DNA of 64,000 nt from Streptomyces sp. NBC_01428. Lineage in GTDB: Bacteria > Actinomycetota > Actinomycetes > Streptomycetales > Streptomycetaceae. This document shows, piece by piece, positions 17,055-24,524 of this stretch. The notes below the pieces were generated by a model that had not been told where the DNA came from, did no database searches, and was given only the letters and a program-made list of their open reading frames with translations. The stretch spans positions 8,680,001-8,744,000 of the forward strand of contig NZ_CP109499.1 in NCBI RefSeq assembly GCF_036231965.1. Direction: 5' to 3'. Both the position numbers and the translations under genes were made by a program. The stretch's first letter is position 1. The number at the start of each line of letters is the position of its first letter.

Positions 17055-17615
17055 TCAGGCGGCCCGCAGGGGAGCGAGAGCGTCGGCCCACGCCACGACC
17101 TGGTCCAGGGTGGTGACGAGTGTGTCCCGCTGGATGTCGGCCGGTGTGAAGGTGGAGAAGTTCTCGAAGTCGGTGAACAGTGAGAGGGCCACCTGCGAGC
17201 GGACGTCGGCCAGTTGCAGCTCGCCCGCTATGCCGCGCAGGTGCTCCACGGCACGGGTGCCGCCGACGCCGCCGTAGCTGACGAAGCCCACGGACTTGTT
17301 GTTCCACTCGGCGTAGAGGAAGTCGATGGCGTTCTTCAGGGCGCCCGGCACCGTGCGGTTGTACTCGGGGGTGACGATGACGTAGCCGTCGAAGGACGCG
17401 ATCGCCTCGGCCCATGCCTGGGTGTGCGGCTGGGTGTAGTTGCCCATCGACGGCGGGTAGGCCTCGTCCAGAAGGGGCAGCTTGTAGTCCAGCAGGTCGA
17501 CGAGCTCGAACTCGGCGTCGGTGCGCTCGGTGGCGATTTCGTGCACCCAGCGGGCGACGGCCTCGGCGTTGCGACCCGGCCGGGTGCTGCCGATGATGAT
17601 TCCGATCTTGGTCAC
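17055..17615 (-). CDS. NADPH-dependent FMN reductase
   Basis: 186-aa flavodoxin-like reductase. The FMN phosphate loop IGIIIGSTRPGRNAEAVARW (about residues 4-23) and the isoalloxazine-binding VIVTPEYNRTVPGALKNAIDFL (about residues 77-98) are both intact. It reduces free FMN with NAD(P)H. The GTG start at 17615 has AAAGGG 7 bp upstream. Its promoter region carries the same composite operator as the LLM monooxygenase/MarR intergenic region, so the enzyme likely feeds FMNH2 to the two LLM monooxygenases as a co-regulated partner. Confidence 0.88.
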   Translation of the reverse strand: MTKIGIIIGSTRPGRNAEAVARWVHEIATERTDAEFELVDLLDYKLPLLDEAYPPSMGNYTQPHTQAWAEAIASFDGYVIVTPEYNRTVPGALKNAIDFLYAEWNNKSVGFVSYGGVGGTRAVEHLRGIAGELQLADVRSQVALSLFTDFENFSTFTPADIQRDTLVTTLDQVVAWADALAPLRAA

Positions 17616-17670
17616 GGGAAGACCCTTTCGTGCAGACAGCAGCGGCTGATCGACACACCGCCCTAAGTAC

Positions 17671-17710
17671 TTGCTTAGCGAAGTATGCAAGACAGTGATT
17701 GACGGGTCAA
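17671..17710. promoter_or_regulatory. Composite operator upstream of FMN reductase
   Basis: TACTT-8-AAGTA inverted repeat (17668-17685) and the perfect 12-bp palindrome TTGAC-GG-GTCAA (17699-17710). AAGTAT at 17681, nine bases, TGATTGAC at 17696 is the same arrangement as at 15641-15663. It lies 55-95 bp before the reductase start codon and about 40 bp downstream of the codirectional hydrolase gene's stop codon. Confidence 0.65.
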
Positions 17711-17747
17711 GTAAATGTCGCGGTCTGCTGCGGGGCGGCACGTGGGC

Positions 17748-18815
17748 TCAGAGGTGGTCCACGTCGACGACGGCCCGGGCGAAGGCGGCGGGCGCCTCCT
17801 GCGGCACGTTGTGGCCGATGCCGGTCAGCGTCCGATGGTCGTACGGGCCCGTGAAGCGGTCGCGGTAGGCGGCGCCGTCCCCCGGTGCGGTGAACGGATC
17901 ACGCTCGGGGTCGATGGTGACGGTCGGCACAGTGATGACGGGGCGCGTGGCGAGGGCCTTCTCGTAGCGGTCGTAACGGGGTTCGCCTTCCGCGAGGCCG
18001 AGCCGCCAGCGGTAGTTGTGGATCACGATGGCCGCGTAGTCGGGGTTCTCGAAGGCGGTGGCCGTCCGCTCGAACGTGGCGTCGTCGAAGGCCCAGGTCG
18101 GAGACACCGTCTCCCAGACGAGTCGGCAGAGGTCGTGCCGGTCGCCCTTGTCCTCCATGGCCAGGCGGCCCCGCTCGGTGCTGAAGTAGTACTGGTACCA
18201 CCAGGCGTACTCCGCCCGGGGTGTCAGCGGCTTCTTCTGGGCCTCGACGTTCGTGATGAGGTAACCGCTCACGGACACCAGGGCTTTGACGCGCTCGGGC
18301 CACAGGGCGGCGATGATGTCCGCGGTCCGAGAGCCCCAGTCGAATCCCGCGAGCAGGGCACGTTCGATCTTGAGGGCGTCCAGCAGGGCGATGACGTCCA
18401 GCGCCACTGCCGACTGCTGGGCGTTGCGGAACGTGCGGGAGGACAGGAAGCGCGTCGTCCCGTGCCCACGCAGGTAGGGAACGATGACCCGGTAGCCCTG
18501 GGCGGCGAGCAGGGGAGCGACGTCCACGAAGCTGTGGATGTCGTAGGGCCAGCCGTGCAGGCACACGACCACGGGGCCGTGTGCGGGGCCGACCTCGGCG
18601 TAACCGACGTCCAGCAGGCCCGCCTTGATCTGCTTCAGCTGCCCGAACGAGGTGTGCGGGCCCGGGGTGGTCGCGGGCGCGGTCGGCGCCGCGGGACCAC
18701 CCCCGTCGCGGCCGGTGGTCGAGGCGTTCGCGCTGTTCTGAGAACCGGCCAGGGCGGCCGCGGTGGCGCCGGTCCCGATGCCGACCGCCTTGTTGAACGT
18801 ACGCCTGTTGAGCAT
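17748..18815 (-). CDS. Tat-exported alpha/beta hydrolase, epoxide-hydrolase-like
   Basis: 355 aa. N-terminal Tat signal NRRTFNKAVGIGTGATAAALAG, then an alpha/beta-hydrolase fold: oxyanion motif CLHGWPYDI (about residue 86), nucleophile elbow AGFDWGSR (Asp nucleophile rather than Ser, about residue 158), and the closing GIGHNVPQEAP (catalytic His near residue 337). An Asp in GFDWG with HGWP is characteristic of soluble epoxide hydrolases and haloalkane dehalogenases. The exported location is unusual for that group, which is mostly cytoplasmic. It lies upstream of the FMN reductase on the same strand, with a terminator-sized gap and its own likely promoter. Confidence 0.82.
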   Translation of the reverse strand: MLNRRTFNKAVGIGTGATAAALAGSQNSANASTTGRDGGGPAAPTAPATTPGPHTSFGQLKQIKAGLLDVGYAEVGPAHGPVVVCLHGWPYDIHSFVDVAPLLAAQGYRVIVPYLRGHGTTRFLSSRTFRNAQQSAVALDVIALLDALKIERALLAGFDWGSRTADIIAALWPERVKALVSVSGYLITNVEAQKKPLTPRAEYAWWYQYYFSTERGRLAMEDKGDRHDLCRLVWETVSPTWAFDDATFERTATAFENPDYAAIVIHNYRWRLGLAEGEPRYDRYEKALATRPVITVPTVTIDPERDPFTAPGDGAAYRDRFTGPYDHRTLTGIGHNVPQEAPAAFARAVVDVDHL

Positions 18816-19285
18816 GGGAGTCCTCCGGGTGCGGTTCCTGAGTTCGACGTGCTCGTCGCAGGGGCTGTCGGTGGGGGCGTGGGGTGCCGCTGCGCGTGTG
18901 ACCTGACCGTGCCACAGGCGACGTCACCGGTCAAGCAGGTGACGGCGATCGCCCGTTGCCGTCACCCCTCATGGGCGTCGCCACGTCCGCGTCTTCGAAC
19001 GCGGCCGGCGCGTCGGCCGCATTCGGGCACCCCCCCGGAGAGGGCCGGGATCCCTTTTTCGCTCCCGAGCCGGGAATCCGCCCTCCGTCCGCCGGGACAA
19101 CATCCCCCGGCTGCGGACAAGTTGAGTGGAGACGCGTCGGATCGAATTCGTTCGGCAACCGCAATTCCACGCTGCGTGTGCGGATTCGGGGCCTCGTCGG
19201 CATGCGCTGGGCCATGGCCGTACCTAGGCTGGAATGCGTCTAAATCCCCCGGGCAGATTGTTCGAGGGCGAGGAGGCGGACGGTT
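18816..19285. other. Divergent intergenic region with probable DJ-1 promoter
   Basis: About 470 bp between divergent genes. Open frames through it have no ribosome sites and I see no gene. TAGGCT at 19225-19230 is a plausible -10 for the DJ-1 gene, giving a 5' leader of about 50 nt; a matching -35 is weak. The stretch 19120-19180 is the lowest in GC. The hydrolase promoter must lie near 18830-18900 but is not evident. Confidence 0.4.
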
Positions 19286-19981
19286 ATGGCGAAGGTACTT
19301 TTCATCGTGAGCGGTGCCACGTATTGGGTGTTGAAGGACGGAACCCGCTACGCGACCGGTTACTGGGCCGAGGAATTCGCGATGCCCTACAAGGCGATCA
19401 CGGAGGCCGGGCACGAGGTCGTGGTCGCGACGCCCGGCGGCGTGACACCGAATGTCGACATGATGAGCCTCCGGCCCTCCATGGCCGGCGGTGAGGACGG
19501 AGCCCTGGAGCTGGAGGAGATCATTCGTTCAGCGGAGGTGATGCGTCGGCCACTGAAGCTGTCGGACGTCCGGCTCGAGGACTACGACGCGGTCTACCTG
19601 CCGGGTGGGCACGGTCCGATGTCGGATCTGGCCTTCGACGCCGACGCCGGCCGTCTGCTGACGGCCCAACTCGCCTCGGGCAACCCGCTGGCGATCGTGT
19701 GTCACGCCCCCGCGTCCCTCCTGGCCACCCGGATCCACGGCGTGTCTCCCTTCAAGGGCTACCGGGTCACCGGATTCACCAACGAGGAGGAAGAAGGGGT
19801 CGGCCTGGCCTCCCGGGCGCCCTGGCTGCTGGAGGACGACCTGAAGGAGAAGGTGGGCGTCGACTACAGCCGCGGTCCGATCTGGGAGCCGTACATGGTC
19901 GAGGACCGCAACCTCGTCACCGGGCAGAATCCGCACTCGGCAGCCGTCCTGGCCGACCGGCTGCTCGAAATCCTCAAGTGA
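19286..19981 (+). CDS. DJ-1/PfpI-family protein, Hsp31/glyoxalase III-like
   Basis: 231 aa, class-I glutamine-amidotransferase-like fold. The start MAKVLFIVSGATYWVLKDG, the YAVYLPGGHGPM-type strand (here YDAVYLPGGHGPMSDL, about residue 100) and the nucleophile elbow AIVCHAPASLL (Cys near residue 139) identify the Hsp31/HchA-like branch, which acts on methylglyoxal or repairs glycated protein. The late LVTGQNPHSAAVLADRLLEIL matches the branch's conserved end. GAGGAGG ends 10 bp before the ATG. Convergent with a MarR gene 100 bp downstream. Confidence 0.87.
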   Translation: MAKVLFIVSGATYWVLKDGTRYATGYWAEEFAMPYKAITEAGHEVVVATPGGVTPNVDMMSLRPSMAGGEDGALELEEIIRSAEVMRRPLKLSDVRLEDYDAVYLPGGHGPMSDLAFDADAGRLLTAQLASGNPLAIVCHAPASLLATRIHGVSPFKGYRVTGFTNEEEEGVGLASRAPWLLEDDLKEKVGVDYSRGPIWEPYMVEDRNLVTGQNPHSAAVLADRLLEILK

Positions 19982-20081
19982 GTACGTCGTAGGGTGCCCG
20001 CGCGACGCGGCGCGTGAGGCCGGTCGGGTTGAGACGTCAACTGCCCCGCGCCGAACGGCTGTCCACGGTGGACGGCGCCCC

Positions 20082-20543
20082 TCACAGCGGCGCGATGCGC
20101 TGCAGCACCTCCGTGGCGGCGGCGATGTCGCAACCCTCCAGGCGCGAGAACACGTGGTGCCGCACACTCGCGAGGTTCGTCGGCCACGCGGCCTTCAGCT
20201 GGGTCCACCCGGCATCGGTGAGAGCGGCGAGCCAGGACCGGCCGTCGTCCGGAGACTTCTCGCGCACGACCAGGGACCGGGCCTGCAGCCGGTTCACCAC
20301 CCGCGTCATGCCGCTCAGCGACATCCCGCACATGTTGGCGAGTTCACTCATCCGCATCTGGTTGTGCGGCGCCTCGGAAAGGTGCACCAGAACGAGGTAC
20401 TCGGTGCTCGAGATGGTGTGCTCATCCAGCATGTCGGCGTCGACGACCCGGGGGAGCAGAGCCATCACGCGGCCCAGGGCCCGCAGGAACGCCTCCTCGT
20501 CGCGGTCGAGGGGTTCGATGTGCATCACGTCCGGCATGGCCAC
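20082..20543 (-). CDS. MarR-family transcriptional regulator
   Basis: 153 aa. wHTH core about residues 55-115: MRMSELANMCGMSLSGMTRVVNRLQARSLVVR and the wing DDGRSWLAALTDAG. Start GTG at 20543 with GGAG nine bp upstream; an in-frame ATG at 20537 lies too far from the ribosome site. Located between the DJ-1 gene (tail to tail) and the amidase gene (same strand, 95 bp downstream of the amidase stop). The electrophile-detoxifying DJ-1 neighbour is a plausible target but there is no shared promoter. Confidence 0.83.
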   Translation of the reverse strand: MAMPDVMHIEPLDRDEEAFLRALGRVMALLPRVVDADMLDEHTISSTEYLVLVHLSEAPHNQMRMSELANMCGMSLSGMTRVVNRLQARSLVVREKSPDDGRSWLAALTDAGWTQLKAAWPTNLASVRHHVFSRLEGCDIAAATEVLQRIAPL

Positions 20544-20638
20544 AGTCTAGATCTCCGGCGCGCGGGGCCCGCGCGGTGTCCGCGACGCGGTGAGGGGCCG
20601 AACCCACCGGGCTCGGCCCCTCACTGTGTGGACTCTGA

Positions 20639-22567
20639 TCAGTTCCCGTCTTCCCAGTGGTGGGACACCGGTGTCGCCGTCACGTCGTTCGCGTAGACGA
20701 GTACGACCCGGTGGTTGTACTGGATGGTGTACATCTTCCTGGCGCCGAGGACGACGGTGCCGCTGCTCTTGAAGTAGTCGTCGGTGACGACCGGAGGCTG
20801 CGTCGCGACGTACGCCTGGCCTGCTGGGACGGTGTACATGCTCAGCGCGGACTGCGTCGACGGGCTCAGGCCGGCCGGGTACTCGGAGGCGTCCGGGTAG
20901 CTCTGCCCGTACACGGCCACCGAGGTGGCGCCTGCCGGGCGGATCAGCTTCACGCCGTAGGTGATCTTGGCGTTCACGCCTGCCGGGTTGTAGAACCACA
21001 CCTTGGCGCCGCTGAACCAGATCGCGGTCCAGTCGCCCTGCACGTCGGCGACGACGAACTGCTGCCCGGACTGGGCGGTGCCGCCCCAGTCGCTGATGCG
21101 GTTCGTGCCGTCGCCGCTCCCGTGGATCGCCTGGTCGCCGAAGAGCGGGGCGGTCGCGTCCGGAGCCTTGCGGAGATAGACGAAGTTCGACGCCTGCTGC
21201 CTGTCCGTGCACGGCGTCGAGGGGTCCAGCGGATCGTCGCCCGGGCAGACCCGCACGGTCTGTACGTTGTCGGCGAACGTCGGGTCGACGGTCACGACCT
21301 GGCCCACGTCGGGGACGCGATACACACCGCTGTACGCGTGACCGAGCAGCGTCATGAAGTGGTCCCAGTCCCAGGCGTTGCCCGGGTCCCAGTGCATGCC
21401 GGAGACGTACGCGTCGGCAGGACCGGCAACGTTGTCATGGCCGATGATGTGCTGACGGTCGAGGGGAATGTCGAACCGCTCCGCCAGGTACCGGACCAGA
21501 GCGGCCGTGGACTCGTACTGGGCCTCGGTGTACCAGGTGGCGCCGTTCGCGGCGTATCCCTCGTGCTCGATGCCGAGAGAGTGCATGTTCGTGGAGTAGT
21601 TGCCCGCGTGGAAGGCGATGTCCTTGGTGGGGACCATCTGGGTCACCGCGCCGTCGGACGACCGCATCACGTAGTTGGTCGCCGCGTTCTTGGTCGGGGA
21701 AGCCAGGTCCCTGACGCCGGCGTCGTACGTCGACTCCAGGTCGTGGATGACGATGGTGTCGATCCGGATGCCGTTCGCCGGCCGGTCGGACACCTGGAGA
21801 CCCACCGGGGAGCCGGGCACGAACGTGCACACCACGCTCGCCGGACACTCGGTGTCCGCCGTGTCCGCCGAATTCAGGTGCAGCCGGTCCACCTGCGCGG
21901 CCGCGGGGCGAACCGAGTCGGTGGCGCCGAGGCGGACGCGCTGGCCGTCCTGCGTCACGCGGGAGGCGCCCTTGCGGAGGGTGCCGAAGACGCGGTCCGC
22001 GAAGACCACCGCGGCCTGTCGCTGCGTCGACTGGCTGTAACGGGCCACAGCGCCATACCACTTGGACGGGTCCGTCGGCGTGCCGCCGGCGACCCTCTTC
22101 TCGTACGAGGCGAGGAGGGCCGCGCCGCCTCGGATGTTCGCCCCGGGGTCCGTGCGCAGGGTGTCCGGGGACAGTCCCGTCAGCTTCGCGGCGGACTGCA
22201 CCGTGTGGAGGGCCGGCTTCGAGGCCAGGGAGGCAAGGTCCTCGCGTCCGGCGGCGCCGGAGCCACCGCCGGCCATCATGGCCGGGGTGACGTCGGTGAG
22301 GTGCATGGGTCCGAAGCCGCCATCGGTGCTGTGCCGCGCACCGTGGGACTCCCACGCCGACTCCTGGTAGGCGACGCCGAGCAGAACGTCGAGGGGAACG
22401 TCGAACTCCGCGGCGGCGGAGGCGAAGTCCTGCTGCCGGGTGGTGGCGGCGGGGCCGCTCCGGCTGTCGGCGAACGCGATGGACTGCGGCGCGGCCAGGC
22501 CGCTTGCGGCCAGTGCGCCGGCCGCCACCACGACGGGGAGCCGCAGTCGTCTGTTCCTCTTGTGCAA
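20639..22567 (-). CDS. Secreted N-acetylmuramoyl-L-alanine amidase
   Basis: 642 aa. Sec signal peptide (residues 1-34, cleavage after SIAFA). Residues about 45-200 form a lysozyme/transglycosylase-like helical module (FDVPLDVLLGVAYQESAWE, then FGPMHLTDV). Residues about 265-430 form an Amidase_2 domain with zinc-site residues in DTIVIHDLES, SLGIEHEGY and IIGHDNVAGP then HWDPG. The last 200 residues are beta-rich SH3-like segments (SNFVYLRKAP, WTAIWFSGAKVWFYN), likely wall-binding. Two catalytic-type modules in one chain could cut both glycan and peptide. The start is a TTG at 22567 with AAGGA eight bp upstream. A structured leader precedes it (22615-22659). Confidence 0.88.
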   Translation of the reverse strand: MHKRNRRLRLPVVVAAGALAASGLAAPQSIAFADSRSGPAATTRQQDFASAAAEFDVPLDVLLGVAYQESAWESHGARHSTDGGFGPMHLTDVTPAMMAGGGSGAAGREDLASLASKPALHTVQSAAKLTGLSPDTLRTDPGANIRGGAALLASYEKRVAGGTPTDPSKWYGAVARYSQSTQRQAAVVFADRVFGTLRKGASRVTQDGQRVRLGATDSVRPAAAQVDRLHLNSADTADTECPASVVCTFVPGSPVGLQVSDRPANGIRIDTIVIHDLESTYDAGVRDLASPTKNAATNYVMRSSDGAVTQMVPTKDIAFHAGNYSTNMHSLGIEHEGYAANGATWYTEAQYESTAALVRYLAERFDIPLDRQHIIGHDNVAGPADAYVSGMHWDPGNAWDWDHFMTLLGHAYSGVYRVPDVGQVVTVDPTFADNVQTVRVCPGDDPLDPSTPCTDRQQASNFVYLRKAPDATAPLFGDQAIHGSGDGTNRISDWGGTAQSGQQFVVADVQGDWTAIWFSGAKVWFYNPAGVNAKITYGVKLIRPAGATSVAVYGQSYPDASEYPAGLSPSTQSALSMYTVPAGQAYVATQPPVVTDDYFKSSGTVVLGARKMYTIQYNHRVVLVYANDVTATPVSHHWEDGN

Positions 22568-22614
22568 GACGAATTTCCTTACGTGGGGTTCGAGTGACAG
22601 GTCACGCGATGAGC

Positions 22615-22659
22615 CGCAACCGGACTGCCTGGAGGCACGGTTGCGTTCCTGGTCGGAAC
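22615..22659 (-). promoter_or_regulatory. Structured 5' leader of the amidase gene
   Basis: About 50-90 nt upstream of the start codon, three nested or adjacent stems: an 8-bp perfect stem (22615-22622 with 22638-22645) enclosing a 5-bp stem (22626-22630 with 22633-22637), followed upstream by a 5-bp stem (22645-22649 with 22655-22659). Cell-wall hydrolase genes in actinobacteria often carry c-di-AMP riboswitches, but I do not find that riboswitch's conserved core here. Left as an unclassified RNA or DNA structure. Confidence 0.45.
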
Positions 22660-23240
22660 CCGAGGTGATGCACCCTCAAGTCCGGTGACGAGGTGAACCA
22701 CGGGGGCACGCCTCGCCGTAGCGGACGCGGCGTTCGGCAGCCGCCCTCCGGATGCACAGGTACCTTATGGGACCGAGCCGGCACGGTCACACCCACCCTG
22801 CGTTCGTCCCGGCAACCGTGGTCAACTGGCAGGCCCGTCCCGCACTGTTATCAGATGTTGGCCCAATTCGCTCCGGAATCACGGCAGATGGGTACTGCTT
22901 CGACGATTCCCGCAGTCGGCGCCGGTCGCGTTGGATTCCTCCTCCGGGCATCGCCTGCGCAGACCAAGAGGTGCGGGCGGTCAACGTGAGCAATGCGCCG
23001 CTCAAGGGGTTCGCGCAGCCGGAGGCGACGAGGAACGCGCTGCCCTCCTCGCCTTCGGCGGGCGCCGCACGTCACCGGTGCCCGTTGCGCGACGGACGGA
23101 GACGCACGCCATGGGTGGATCTCCAGTGCGTCACTCCCTTGACAGGTGACGAGTGACGGTTCAGTGTTATGGCCATCCAGGACGCCGACGGAGTCGGTTC
23201 ATCGGCCGGCCCCGGCGGCAGCAAGGGAGAGGACAGCAGC
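22660..23240. other. Long intergenic region, no gene recognised
   Basis: About 580 bp between divergent genes, with GC content and composition typical of untranslated Streptomyces DNA. Short open frames on both strands have no ribosome site and no conserved-looking sequence. It should hold the amidase promoter (roughly 22700-22800) and the promoter of the small gene at 23241, near the TTGACAGGTGACGAGTGACG stretch at 23138-23157. Confidence 0.5.
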
Positions 23241-23426
23241 GTGGACACTGAGAGTGCGATGGACGCGGCGGCGGCGCGGCAGGCCCGGTTCGGCAAACTC
23301 CCCGAGCGCATCGGCTTCGACCGGATGGTCCAGGAGCAGGCGGCGAACGGCCCGAGCGTCGCCTCCTACAACCCTGAAGCCTCCTGGAACCAGTTCTCCT
23401 GTCTCGCTCTGGACCTTGGGCTGTGA
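23241..23426 (+). CDS. Small conserved-looking protein, function unknown
   Basis: 61 aa, GTG start with GGGAGAGG eight bp upstream; an upstream in-frame ATG at 23169 lacks a ribosome site. The first 20 residues are helical and Ala-rich, followed by ARFGKLPERIGFDRMVQEQ and a C-terminal ASWNQFSCLALDLGL with a Cys and a Trp. The short GKLPERI and WNQFSCLALDLG patterns are reminiscent of a small family I have seen in Streptomyces genomes without assigned function. Convergent with the coiled-coil/wHTH gene downstream. Confidence 0.6.
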   Translation: MDTESAMDAAAARQARFGKLPERIGFDRMVQEQAANGPSVASYNPEASWNQFSCLALDLGL

Positions 23427-23549
23427 CCTGATCCGACCTGAGCGGATCGCAGCGCCACCCGACGCGTTCGCGGTGAGTGACGTGGGCGCGGCCTCTTCGC
23501 GGTAGGTGAGCGCCGTTGAAACGCAGGAACTCCGAACGCGATGTGTTCG

Positions 23550-24080
23550 TCAGTCGGAGTTCTTCGGTCCGGCGGAGTTCTTCGACCTGGAGGAGACGCG
23601 AAGCTCCGGGCGCTGCGCGAGGCTGTACAGCACCGCCCGCTGCTGCTTGTGCCGCTGGACGCGGCCCTTCGCCACCAGTGACTCGAGGGTGTTGCGGACG
23701 ACCTGAGGGGTCGGACTGCGGTCCGGATGCTTCGCCAGGAGTTCTTCCCGCACTTCTTTGGCGAGGCGCGGCTCGTCGTGGCCGGCGAGAAGCTCCAGCA
23801 GAACACTCCCGAGCAGGGACCGACGCGGCGTCCCCTTGGTGTCGGACACCGCCGAGGACGCCTGGTCCGGCACGGACGTCTGGTCGGGTACGGGTGACGG
23901 GTCCGGCAGGCCCTCGTACCGCTCGGCCAGCCTCAGGATGTCCATCAGCATCGCTTCTTCCTGCCGCAACGCCGAGATCCTGCTGGTCAGTTCCCTCTGG
24001 AGGCGGCGGTTCTCCTCCAGGTCCGACGCGGCCTGCTCGACATACCGCGACCGGAGGGTGGCGGCCGGCCGGGTGGTCAC
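23550..24080 (-). CDS. Coiled-coil plus winged-helix protein, function unknown
   Basis: 176 aa. Residues about 12-55 are a strongly amphipathic, Glu/Arg/Leu-rich coiled coil. A Pro-rich linker with a twice-repeated PVPDQ/SVPDQ motif (residues about 58-75) joins it to a winged-helix-like domain (about residues 85-160: SLLGSVLLELLAGHDEP, then TPQVVRNTLESLVAKGRVQRHKQQRAVLYSL). That pattern resembles small DNA-binding or BlaI/PadR-like wings used for protein or DNA contact. GTG start at 24080 with AAGGAG ten bp upstream. No neighbour suggests a target. Confidence 0.65.
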   Translation of the reverse strand: MTTRPAATLRSRYVEQAASDLEENRRLQRELTSRISALRQEEAMLMDILRLAERYEGLPDPSPVPDQTSVPDQASSAVSDTKGTPRRSLLGSVLLELLAGHDEPRLAKEVREELLAKHPDRSPTPQVVRNTLESLVAKGRVQRHKQQRAVLYSLAQRPELRVSSRSKNSAGPKNSD

Positions 24081-24220
24081 AACCGTTCACTCCTTCATGT
24101 CCATGGATGACGTTGCGCATACTACTCGTGCATACATCGATGCAACTTGACTGAGCAATTAGGTCCGGACTCCGCTCCGAGGGGAGCGGGTGGCCGAGTG
24201 GCGATCCGTGAAGCCATGGC

Positions 24221-24226
24221 TAGGGT
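24221..24226 (+). promoter_or_regulatory. Candidate -10 of a leaderless promoter
   Basis: TAGGGT ends 6 nt before the ATG of the 58-aa gene at 24233, which lacks a ribosome site. The spacing fits a transcript starting at the ATG itself. Confidence 0.45.
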
Positions 24227-24232
24227 TGTCGT

Positions 24233-24409
24233 ATGGCCAGGAACGATGGGAATCAGGGCGCTGCGGACGGGTGGGAAGACCGGGTTCGTACGGCCTCCAC
24301 GTCGTCCGACCCCGAGGTGGTCCGGAGTCTGGTGCGTGACGTCTACCGCACCGCGCAGGACGAACTGGACGCGCAGCGGGCTCAGGCGGAGTTCGAGCGC
24401 GAGGAGTGA
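24233..24409 (+). CDS. 58-aa acidic protein, probably leaderless
   Basis: Short gene below usual length cut-offs. The protein starts MARNDGNQGAADGWEDRVR and ends DELDAQRAQAEFEREE. The C-terminal 33 residues form one long charged amphipathic helix (VVRSLVRDVYRTAQDELDAQ). Third-base GC is very high across the frame, as in true Streptomyces genes, and a TAGGGT box lies 6 nt before the ATG. No family recognised. It lies between two leftward genes in an otherwise empty gap. Confidence 0.6.
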   Translation: MARNDGNQGAADGWEDRVRTASTSSDPEVVRSLVRDVYRTAQDELDAQRAQAEFEREE

Positions 24410-24524
24410 GTACGTCCCGACGCCGAGCAGGGTGAGGACTGAGGGACTCCGACACCGAGCGGGCTGCGGCCTGCTCAGGTGCTTGCGCTCACGGGCTCGG
24501 CGCCGGGTGGGTCGAGCGGAGCTT

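Noticed and set aside
20657..22597. 646-codon plus-strand frame over the amidase gene
   Set aside because: Antisense shadow of the amidase: Val/Arg/His-rich without family motifs.
22601..22800. c-di-AMP (ydaO-type) riboswitch before the amidase gene
   Set aside because: Stems are present but the conserved core sequences of that class are not found on either strand; kept only as an unclassified leader.
24184..24300. tRNA-Ser/Leu-like start (GGAGCGGGTGGCCGAGTGG)
   Set aside because: No anticodon stem, variable arm or T-loop with GGTTCGAAT pattern follows at the right distance; the 58-aa gene occupies the downstream part.
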